NCBI GenBank assembly: GCA_002887195.1 | Contig: PJAB01001512.1 | Coordinates: 1-13,985 of the forward strand | Origin: Chrysochromulina parva | Taxonomy: Eukaryota; Haptophyta; Prymnesiales; Chrysochromulinaceae | Direction of reading: 5' to 3' | Length of the DNA: 13,985 nucleotides | Shown: positions 1-6,402 of the stretch, piece by piece | How the letters are laid out: every line of letters begins with the position of its first letter | Numbering within the stretch: the stretch's first letter is position 1 | Notes under the pieces: generated by a model | The model's database searches: none | The model's input: only the letters and a program-made list of their open reading frames with translations | What the model was told of the DNA's origin: nothing | Translations under genes and position numbers: made by a program

Positions 1-44
1 GTGCAGATGATGCTCACCTCTCGTTCGGCTCCGCGAACGCGCAG

Positions 45-604
45 TCACCGTGTTCAACATCGTGCAAGGCGGCACGCTCTTCGACGAGTTCGCATGCCTT
101 GCCGGCCAGCCGGTGCAAACGGGCGTCTTCTCGGGCGCCTTGGCCCTCGTGCTCGGCAGCGTGGCGGTGCTCTCGATGCAGCAGGAGGCCAAGAAGACCA
201 AATCAGCCGCAGTCGGATCGAATGCGGCTCCCAGTTCACTTCCATCCGCGGGACCCTTGGCGGGCATCGCCATAGTGGTTGTCGAGGATGATCCCGACGC
301 CTTTACAGCCGAAACTTCGACGGCGCCCGCGAGGCGCCATAAGTCTTCGCTCGAAAAGGTTGGATCCTTCTTCGGCATGTCGCCTCTTGGCAAGATGCCC
401 GCCAAACTCGCGCGCGCTACAACCAGGCGTTTTACGACGTCACCTGCCCCGTCTCCAACGGCACCTACGCACGCTGTCGCCGCACCGGCTCCTGTCTACT
501 ACGCGCACGCTGTGGTTAAGGACGCACCGCCGTCGACGAAGCCGAAGTTGAAAGTGAAGGCCGACGTCATAAGCGCTGGTCTCGTAACGTCAAGTGCCGA
601 CTGA
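45..604 (+). CDS. 3' exon of a possible NIPA/DUF803-like membrane transporter (5' partial)
   Basis: The frame is open from position 11 to the TGA at 602-604 and has no ATG, so this is the last exon of a gene that starts outside the window. A plausible splice acceptor is the cgcgcag at 38-44, which follows a moderately pyrimidine-rich stretch; the exon would then start with two bases of a split codon. The first 45 or so residues read TVFNIVQGGTLFDEF, then a linker and a hydrophobic helix GVFSGALALVLGSVAVLS. This resembles the last two membrane segments of NIPA-type (DUF803) magnesium transporters, where a 'tifsivgggiyFqEf'-like segment precedes the final helix. That match is from memory of the family pattern, over a short stretch, so the assignment is tentative. 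The remaining roughly 135 residues are Ala/Pro/Ser/Lys-rich and probably disordered, a cytosolic-tail-like composition with no domain I recognise. It could also be another DMT-superfamily transporter. Confidence 0.5.
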
Positions 605-1639
605 GAGCTTGGAGCTCGTTGCCAAACGCACAACAGCCGGCCGCGGGTGAGCGCCGACCTGCAGCTCATCATTTACAGCAATCTTACAGCACTGCACTGC
701 AGTGGTATGAACAGCCCCTGCATGCTCCGGATCCGCCCTGAGCGAATCAATTGTGCCGACGCATCGCGTGGCGGCAGTAGCTGCGTGCCGGCAGTCGTTG
801 TGTGGGAGTCATGTGTGGGTCTGTGGGATAGAAGGCTGTGGTGTGGTCATAGCACATATGGGTCAGGCGGTACTGGACGGTAGGGTCGTTCTCGGCTATG
901 ATCCGCGCCGCGGCGCGAGCGTGTGTTCATTGGCAACCGGCCGGCCTCGGCCCTCGCGGGTCGGGTTCGGGTATGCGTATCCTGAGTGCCATGTTGCGAT
1001 GTTCGGTTTAGAATGAAGAAACATTCAAACAAGAATAAAACGATTTCTAAGCCGGCTGCGGCAGCCATCCGCGTCGACGCCGCGCGCGGCACTGCTCGCG
1101 CGTAGCTCGCGCGGTGCGGCTCGTCGCTCCCCAGTCTCCCGACTCAGCAGACAGCACGCACCAGCCACCACGCTCAACCCACCGCTGCCTTTATGCTTTA
1201 ACCGCTTCCTCACCACTCCCGACTCGGGTCTCGTCGCTTACTCGCCGCTCGACTCCCCGTCGGTCCCCAACCCCACCCCGGTCCGCATCGCCATCGGCGG
1301 TCCTCTAAGCACACCCCACCTCTCACGCGGAAGCACGCGGACCGGCGGACGCCGCGCCGGTGCCGGGGTAGTGCCGGGGCGTAACACATTCGTGCTCGTG
1401 GGTAGGTGGGGCGGCGCCCGTCCGGCACACACCGCTGCCTCCCGACTACCGACACGCGCCACACGCGCCGCTCGACTGCCCAGTCCTGAGACCCCCGTCC
1501 CGCCCGCCCACTTCCCGCCCGCGGCCCGCATCGGCGTTCGAAGCACAGTCACGCGGACGCCGCTTGCCGTGCCGGGGCGTCTCCTACACCGCAAGCAGAT
1601 TGGAGATGCTCATGGGTGGAGCAGCACGCTAGTCGTACG
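605..1639. other. Gene-free region, about 1 kb
   Basis: No open frame here reads like a protein; those present are short, Arg/Pro/Ser-rich and inconsistent between frames. Three compositional blocks are visible. About 760-890 is rich in G and T on the + strand. About 1005-1052 is AT-rich and contains AATAAA at 1034-1039, a possible polyadenylation signal for the upstream + strand gene, although algae use this hexamer loosely. About 1110-1600 is very C-rich and partly pyrimidine-rich, and contains the duplication annotated separately. The right end probably includes the 3' UTR of the minus-strand gene that ends at 1640. Confidence 0.6.
1181..1580. repeat. Diverged tandem duplication in C-rich noncoding DNA
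   Basis: Two segments, about 1181-1382 and 1431-1580, share a colinear series of exact short matches in the same order. They are accgctgcct (1181/1431), ctcccgact (1216/1439), gccgctcgact (1244/1467), catcggcg (1292/1529), aagcaca (1307/1541), tcacgcgga (1323/1549), gcggacgccgc (1345/1553) and gtgccggggcgt (1371/1569). The offset drifts from 250 to 198 bp, so the copies differ by several indels as well as substitutions. Internal echoes (gcacgcgga, gtgccgggg twice in the left copy) suggest further small duplications. Nothing indicates a coding function. Confidence 0.6.
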
Positions 1640-2713
1640 CTAGTCGCCATGCGTATCAGCATCGATGCACGTCGGGATGCGATTTGCTAGGCCCATGAGG
1701 TTCCAGACACAGAGCGCCAGCAGCGGGAGGTTGTTCATCTGCGCGTCGAGCGTACGCTCGAAGGCCTGGGTTAATGGCTCGCGCCACTCACCATCTGGCT
1801 GCTGCAGCAGCAGGCCGCAGATGCTTTCACGATGCGTCGACTCCGTCCACGCCACCAGCTGCTTGGACCTCATGGAGGCTCTCCCTCGCTTCATGACCAC
1901 CGCTGGCGACGGCGCGGCAGCGGCGGCGGCGGCATGCTCGAGCACTTGCTGCAACGCACCAAGGACGGGTTGCACGCCGCCTAGCAGCCGCGGCTCGAGG
2001 CGCGTTGCGTCATCTTGTATGGCGAGCACGAGCTCAAGCGTCCCGCGCGCGAGCACGCCCAGTGCTGGAGCACCTCGTGCGGATACGATCTGCACGAGCA
2101 GGCGCTGCACGGCACACAGCCATGATGGGTTCGTCGAGGCGGGCATCGAGCCGACTGCTGCGCCGCACAGCCGATGCGCGAAGGCGACGCTTTCCTGCGG
2201 GCCCAAAGAGCTCGTCTCCGCTCGTACCGTCGAGGCTTCAGCCCGAAGCACGCGGGCCAGTACCTCACACACACCACGACTGGTTCCATCGGAGCAGAGG
2301 CAGCGGCCATCGCTGCTGAGGCATAGCTCATCTAGGAGTGCGAAGCCGGTGCTCATGATGGCCGACGGGGTCCCATCGCGCTGCTCGAGCCACGCGACTA
2401 ACGCACGTGCACCATGCGGTAGCAGACTGTGGCCACCTGGTAAAAGAGCGAACTCGACTAGAGCCGCATCCTGCTGCATCGCCGCTCGTTGGCGCAGGTA
2501 GGAGAGCTCCCGCCGTTCGGCGTCGCTAGTCGCGCTGAGGGTGCTGGCAGACGCCAACGATGAGGCAGCCATGCTCGTCGCTACCGCCCGACGGCGCAGG
2601 ATCGCCAGAGCGAGCGCGACTTGCAGCGGATCGAGCGTCGTCATCAAGGCGTCCTTCGCAAATCGCCTTGCGAGACATGGCGATTGCATGCAAACAGTTG
2701 TCAACCCGGACAT
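1640..2713 (-). CDS. Hypothetical alpha-helical protein, 357 aa
   Basis: I do not recognise the family. The ORF runs from an ATG at 2713-2711 to a TAG at 1642-1640. Two further in-frame ATGs at codons 9 and 24 (2689, 2644) are possible starts; all three have weak contexts, with a pyrimidine at -3. The first roughly 25 residues hold several Arg/Lys and no acidic residue until Asp21, which could be a mitochondrial presequence, but this is weak. The rest is Leu/Ala-rich with amphipathic helix-like blocks (residues 66-110, 120-165, 172-214, 218-263), the look of HEAT/ARM-type helical repeats, without a motif that would prove it. Residues 261-267 are a poly-Ala run followed by a basic linker (VMKRGRASMRSK). 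The C-terminal block has a hydrophobic helix NLPLLALCVWNLMGLA (328-343), too short and isolated to call a membrane span. The opposite strand is also open but encodes a Ser/Arg/Cys-rich sequence, so the minus strand is preferred. The upstream minus-strand neighbour lies 245 bp away in the same orientation. Confidence 0.55.
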   Translation of the reverse strand: MSGLTTVCMQSPCLARRFAKDALMTTLDPLQVALALAILRRRAVATSMAASSLASASTLSATSDAERRELSYLRQRAAMQQDAALVEFALLPGGHSLLPHGARALVAWLEQRDGTPSAIMSTGFALLDELCLSSDGRCLCSDGTSRGVCEVLARVLRAEASTVRAETSSLGPQESVAFAHRLCGAAVGSMPASTNPSWLCAVQRLLVQIVSARGAPALGVLARGTLELVLAIQDDATRLEPRLLGGVQPVLGALQQVLEHAAAAAAAPSPAVVMKRGRASMRSKQLVAWTESTHRESICGLLLQQPDGEWREPLTQAFERTLDAQMNNLPLLALCVWNLMGLANRIPTCIDADTHGD

Positions 2714-2958
2714 TAGCCACAAATACTGCGCTGTATACGGTCAGTAACGATTTCTGAGACCGCGGAGACACTTTGGGATGGGCAATTTGCAGGAGCCCGA
2801 CGACTTTTTCTCATCTCTCTCAGGTGCTCTGGGCCGCGTCTCGCGGGCGAAGCCGGGACGCACGCTGGGGACCGCTGGTGAGCGCTGAGCGGAGATGTTG
2901 GAGTACTGGAGTGAACGGAAGAGTGCGGAGTGCTGAAGAACGTCTGAACTCTGAATGG

Positions 2959-5508
2959 CTAATCTAGCCGGAGAAGTTGGGCTTGGCGCAAGAGATCCTC
3001 CGCGCTCTCGAGGTGCGCGTCTGATGTCTCTGGAGCTGATGTCTCTGGAGTTGGATTCGGAATGAGTTCGCGCAGATCCTCCACGCCCTCCTCCTCCTCG
3101 CCCTCCTCCTCGTCGAACTCGAGATCATCTAGGAGATCGGGGAGATCCAGCTCGAGAGGTATCGACGGGTGCGCAGTCTCGGCCTCCGTCTCATCGACGC
3201 CCGACTTCATCCTGCGAACCGGCTTCTTCGTGTCGCGTCTCCCCACTTTATCGAGGTCGCTCAGCAGCACATTCGACGCGCGGAGCTCGCGAGATTTGCG
3301 CAGGATCTCGAGCTCCGATTGATCTGTTCGAGACCTCTCCACTAACGAAACCTCTCCAATAGATTTCGCTTTCGGTGCGACTGCCAAGCCTGGTGGAGCG
3401 CCCAGTGGAGGCGGAGGTCCTGCGTACATCTGAGGTCCGCCCACGGTGCTCCGGATGGACACGTGGGGCGCTGCGCCCTGGTGCTCGATGCTCTCGATGA
3501 GCGTGCTCGCAGGGGGGTACCGTGCCGTGAGCGGAACGCCGATGGTTTGATCGATGCGCTCTTTGCGCTCGAGGAGCATCGCACGCTCTCGAGCCTGTAG
3601 CGCCACTGCGCGCTCACTCTCGTTCAGAAGACGAACCGCATTGGGCGCCGCCTGTGCCAGCGGCGGCGCGGGCGCGGGCGGCTCCGGCGCCGTCAGGAAG
3701 ACCTGTGACCGTTTCGCTTTTGGCGGAGGTGCAGAGCCCTCACCGATCGCACCCCGGAGGGAGAAGCCGCTCGTCGGAATAACTACCGCTGGGGCGGCGG
3801 CCTGCTTGTCGCCGTTCGCAGCTGCGCTCGGAGTTGCCTTACTCAGATCGATCGCAGCTGCGCTCGGAGTTGCCTTATTCAGATCGAGCTGCTGATTGAC
3901 CTTCGATGCCAAGAGCACCGCCTTCAAGTACGTGTCATTCTCGCCGACAAGCTTGGCGCTGTCCGCACGGAGCCCGCCCGTTGCCTTGCTCGGCATGCTG
4001 CCGCGCGCGTCCTGAGTCATTGGGTTGGCGCCCGCCGCCTTGGCAATCGGGTTGGCGCCCGCCGCGATGAGCATGCGACAGACCTGCTCGGGCGCACGGA
4101 ACGAGGCGAGGTGTAGTGGCGTGCGCCCGGCCTTGTCCTTGGTCTCAAGGAGCTGTGCGAAGCGGCCCGTGTCGAGGAGCAGTTTCGTCATCTCGAGATG
4201 CCCCGACCAGCACGACTTGTGCAGCAGCGTCATGCCATCCGGCTCGCTCCGGCGTCCGAGGTCCACCCCATGCGCAATGAGCTTCTTCGCGATGCCCAAG
4301 TGGCCCAGCTGGATTGCGAGTGCAATCGGAGTGTGACGCAGCCCGTCAGGCTCGTCAGGAAGGACGTTTGGCTGCGCGAGCAGCAACGCCAGAAGCGCCT
4401 CATCGCCGCGCCGAACCGCCTTGTGTACGGGCGTCTCGCCTCCCTCGTCCGCCACGTTCACCGACTGGCCCGAAGTGAGCAGCGCGCTCGTCTGGGCGAG
4501 CTCGCCCTTATCGCACAGGTCAAGCAAGTGCGTGTCGGCGCGCTCGAATTCTGTCAAGGGCTGCGAGCTCGCGCCGAGGTGAGAGCCCCGGGGGCGCTGG
4601 CGTACCGAAGGCGACGAGGGTGCTACCGGCCGAAGTACCGACGGGGGCGGCGGGTGTGCCCGGGGCGGCACGGCTCCAGGCGGCGGCACGTCAGTCTGCG
4701 CCCACCGGAGCTTCGGTATCTCGTGGCTGCCGGACGAGGCGACTGGATCGTTGACGAAGAACGACGGCAGGCTTGCAGTCGCATCGATTGTCGCCTCCTC
4801 CTCCTTCCAGCCGTCGATGGGACTAGAGCGATCGAGGATCTCCTCTGAGGACTCTGCCTCGATGCGCAGATCCTTGCTATCGCCTATCGCAATCCCAGTG
4901 CGGGGGCCGCGGGTGGGCGCCTTGTGAGGCCTCAGTGCCGACAGCGGAGGCCTCGGAGCCAACCGTCGAGCCGCCTCAAGGTCACCCGCCAGCACGAGCG
5001 CGGCGAGCGTGGCAAACGTACTCCTAGTGCCCGTGGAGTAGAACGGGCCCTGGGCCGCTCGAGAGGTCTCGCCGGGTGTGGCGACCTCCCGTGGCGACAC
5101 GGGCCGCGAGGTGGCTTGCTGCAGCAGCACAGTTGGGTTCCTTGGCGGCGCAGCAGCCCAAGGGTCCAAGGTGGCCCAGGGCGCTGGGACGGCGGCCGCG
5201 CGCGCTCGTGGCGACGCTGGCGTGCTGGCACGCGGCGTCGCTGGCGTGACTGCGCGCGGCGAATAAGGAGTGCTGAGACGTGGCGACGCTGGCATGCTTG
5301 CGAAAAGCTGGTCTCGCACCTTTGTAAGCCTGCGCTGGCGTGGCTGAGTTGTGTTCGGCCTTGGCAAACTTAAGCTTTCGAGGACGTCGGACTTCGCGAA
5401 TTGATTTCGCCAGCCCGGCACGTGAGGCGCCACGGCCGTGGACTGGATAGAGGAATCCATGGCGTGAGCCGTCCACAGAGGCAGCTTGTTGTCGACATGC
5501 GCGACCAT
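2959..5508 (-). CDS. Ankyrin-repeat protein with disordered, phospho-site-rich flanks, 849 aa
   Basis: About five ankyrin repeats occupy residues 321-488; typical signatures are GGETPVHKAVRRGD, DGMTLLHKSCWSGHLEMTKLLL and AGRTPLHLASFRAPEQVCRML. Ankyrin repeats are protein-protein interaction modules, so a scaffold or adaptor role is the most that can be inferred. The flanks are low complexity. Residues 72-104 carry a run of Ser-Pro/Thr-Pro units (SPRL, TPYSPRA, TPATPRA, TPASPRA), classic proline-directed kinase sites. Residues 274-300 are Pro-rich, 626-655 and 722-746 look like short charged helices or coiled coils, and 794-810 is an acidic patch. There is no signal peptide or membrane span, so it is probably cytosolic or nuclear. 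The start is the ATG at 5508-5506; an ATG at codon 17 (5460) is a serious alternative because a TATA-like box lies only about 14 bp upstream of the first ATG. Three short in-frame duplications are annotated separately. I cannot assign an orthologue. The long uninterrupted frame and clear domain make the gene itself secure. Confidence 0.85.
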   Translation of the reverse strand: MVAHVDNKLPLWTAHAMDSSIQSTAVAPHVPGWRNQFAKSDVLESLSLPRPNTTQPRQRRLTKVRDQLFASMPASPRLSTPYSPRAVTPATPRASTPASPRARAAAVPAPWATLDPWAAAPPRNPTVLLQQATSRPVSPREVATPGETSRAAQGPFYSTGTRSTFATLAALVLAGDLEAARRLAPRPPLSALRPHKAPTRGPRTGIAIGDSKDLRIEAESSEEILDRSSPIDGWKEEEATIDATASLPSFFVNDPVASSGSHEIPKLRWAQTDVPPPGAVPPRAHPPPPSVLRPVAPSSPSVRQRPRGSHLGASSQPLTEFERADTHLLDLCDKGELAQTSALLTSGQSVNVADEGGETPVHKAVRRGDEALLALLLAQPNVLPDEPDGLRHTPIALAIQLGHLGIAKKLIAHGVDLGRRSEPDGMTLLHKSCWSGHLEMTKLLLDTGRFAQLLETKDKAGRTPLHLASFRAPEQVCRMLIAAGANPIAKAAGANPMTQDARGSMPSKATGGLRADSAKLVGENDTYLKAVLLASKVNQQLDLNKATPSAAAIDLSKATPSAAANGDKQAAAPAVVIPTSGFSLRGAIGEGSAPPPKAKRSQVFLTAPEPPAPAPPLAQAAPNAVRLLNESERAVALQARERAMLLERKERIDQTIGVPLTARYPPASTLIESIEHQGAAPHVSIRSTVGGPQMYAGPPPPLGAPPGLAVAPKAKSIGEVSLVERSRTDQSELEILRKSRELRASNVLLSDLDKVGRRDTKKPVRRMKSGVDETEAETAHPSIPLELDLPDLLDDLEFDEEEGEEEEGVEDLRELIPNPTPETSAPETSDAHLESAEDLLRQAQLLRLD
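3021..3050. repeat. 15-bp perfect tandem duplication (two copies)
   Basis: The unit ctgatgtctctggag occurs at 3021-3035 and 3036-3050. On the coding (minus) strand it duplicates a five-residue APETS-type unit near the C-terminus of the ankyrin protein (residues about 820-829). The copies are identical, which implies a recent slippage event. Confidence 0.9.
3818..3889. repeat. 36-bp tandem duplication (two copies, near-identical)
   Basis: Copies at 3818-3853 and 3854-3889 both begin gcagctgcgctcggagttgc and differ at only a couple of positions. On the minus strand they encode the 12-residue unit DLNKATPSAAAI / DLSKATPSAAAN (residues 542-565) in the disordered part of the ankyrin protein. Each unit contains one Thr-Pro site. 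Confidence 0.9.
4022..4075. repeat. 27-bp tandem duplication at the end of the ankyrin domain
   Basis: The string gggttggcgcccgccgc occurs at 4022 and again at 4049, a 27-bp period. The encoded nine-residue unit is AAGANPIAK followed by AAGANPMTQ (residues 482-499). It duplicates the terminal turn of the last ankyrin repeat and blurs the domain boundary. Confidence 0.85.
5197..5295. repeat. Degenerate repeats encoding Ser-Pro/Thr-Pro units
   Basis: This segment encodes residues 72-104 of the ankyrin protein. The 15-mer cgtggcgacgctggc is found at 5207-5221 and again at 5279-5293, and related units lie between. The protein shows spaced TP/SP dipeptides with a following Arg (SPR, TPR), consistent with expansion of a short proline-directed phosphorylation motif. 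Confidence 0.65.
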
Positions 5509-5521
5509 TTCACTCGAAACT

Positions 5522-5529
5522 TATAAATT
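5522..5529. promoter_or_regulatory. TATA-like box in a 145-bp divergent intergenic region
   Basis: The sequence tataaatt stands out in otherwise GC-rich DNA between the ankyrin gene (starting leftward at 5508) and the organelle protein gene (starting rightward at 5654). Read rightward it is a good TATAAAT match, 125 bp before the ATG. Read leftward it gives tttataag, only about 14 bp before the first ankyrin ATG; that would favour initiation at the ATG at 5460. The direction cannot be decided from sequence. Confidence 0.4.
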
Positions 5530-5653
5530 AGCCGTTCACAAGCGTTCGGAAAGTCGTTCCTACGAATTGGGCCAACGAGCATGGACGGAACTTCAGTTGA
5601 GTTTCGTCTCGTCGATCCCTTCGAGAGGCGGAAAGTTGAAACTCTCCCTTACG

Positions 5654-6223
5654 ATGGCCTTGCGTCCGGCGGCGCTGTCTACCATGCTCATCTCAATGAC
5701 CACAGCGATGCGAGTCAGCATTGCCACCAGCCAGCGCCGAACACTTGGCAGTACGCGACTCTGCGGCAGCTTAGCCATGGCGCAAGACAACGGCAAGGAG
5801 GGCAGCAGCGACTTCCTTGCTAGTTTTGCCGCACGGCGCGCAGCGGAGAAGGAGGCGGAACGGATGGCCAATCGCAAGCCTGGACAAGGGCCGGCGAAAA
5901 AGGCGGACATCGAAGGGCTTCCGATCCGCTTGGGCGGCACTACGCGCGATGGCTCCCTTGGCAACGTGCGCGCAGGCTGGGAGCAGCTGAAGATCCTCAG
6001 CCCGAGCGAGTGGCAATCGGAGGAGATTGGACTCATTGGCATTTTGCTGCTGACCGTTGTGACGTTCGCATGGGGCTACAATTACGTCTTCGCTCCCGAT
6101 GTCGTCCCAGATGCGCCGATCCCAACGACTCAGAAGGAGCGCGATCTGTACCTGTGCCTCGCTGACGCGTTTGGCGGCTCTGAGAAGCTCGCTTGCAACA
6201 TCAAGTATGGGTTCGGAAAATGA
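5654..6223 (+). CDS. Putative organelle-targeted single-pass membrane protein, 189 aa
   Basis: I do not recognise a named family. The first in-frame ATG is at 5654, in a good context (A at -3, G at +4), and the stop is TGA at 6221-6223. Residues 1-43 lack acidic residues and are rich in Ser/Thr/Met/Arg, with a possible cleavage region near CGSLAMA (37-43), so a targeting presequence is likely. It could be mitochondrial or a bipartite plastid leader; the hydrophobic part (4-24) is not strong enough to decide. A charged Ala/Glu/Arg helix follows (52-80), then a block containing GLPIRLGGTTRDGS and GWEQLKILSPSEW (88-120), which looks conserved in style. A single transmembrane segment spans about 125-145 (IGLIGILLLTVVTFAWGYNYV), followed by a 44-residue tail with two Cys (168, 181). 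The gene is divergent from the ankyrin gene. An out-of-frame upstream ATG at 5581 opens an 80-codon frame that overlaps this start. Confidence 0.75.
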   Translation: MALRPAALSTMLISMTTAMRVSIATSQRRTLGSTRLCGSLAMAQDNGKEGSSDFLASFAARRAAEKEAERMANRKPGQGPAKKADIEGLPIRLGGTTRDGSLGNVRAGWEQLKILSPSEWQSEEIGLIGILLLTVVTFAWGYNYVFAPDVVPDAPIPTTQKERDLYLCLADAFGGSEKLACNIKYGFGK

Positions 6224-6402
6224 GGGCGAGCTAGAGATTCACCCTAAACGGGCTATCAAATCGGTTCGGAGGTGCCAACATCTTGTAATTCAGGACCGCG
6301 TCTGGTGCGGCTTTTCGGCTATAATCGTTTTTGGGGGTCTCGGCCCCTTGCTCGGCCCTTGTCTCGGCCGCGCGCGATATGCCGGCGTACGTCACACGAT
6401 AT

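Noticed and set aside
647..1016. Short overlapping frames in the gap after the first gene
   Set aside because: They are short, start mostly at non-ATG codons or in poor context, and show no motif or leader.
1530..1550. A gttcgaag string resembling a tRNA T-arm
   Set aside because: No matching acceptor stem, anticodon arm or A-box lies at the right distance.
1665..2501. A 278-codon open frame opposite the hypothetical 357-aa protein
   Set aside because: Ser/Arg/Cys-rich composition without hydrophobic periodicity; the minus-strand product looks more protein-like. This is the least certain of the strand choices.
4198..4848. A 216-codon open frame antisense to the ankyrin gene
   Set aside because: The opposite strand encodes clear ankyrin repeats over the same bases; this frame is Arg/Leu-rich and unstructured.
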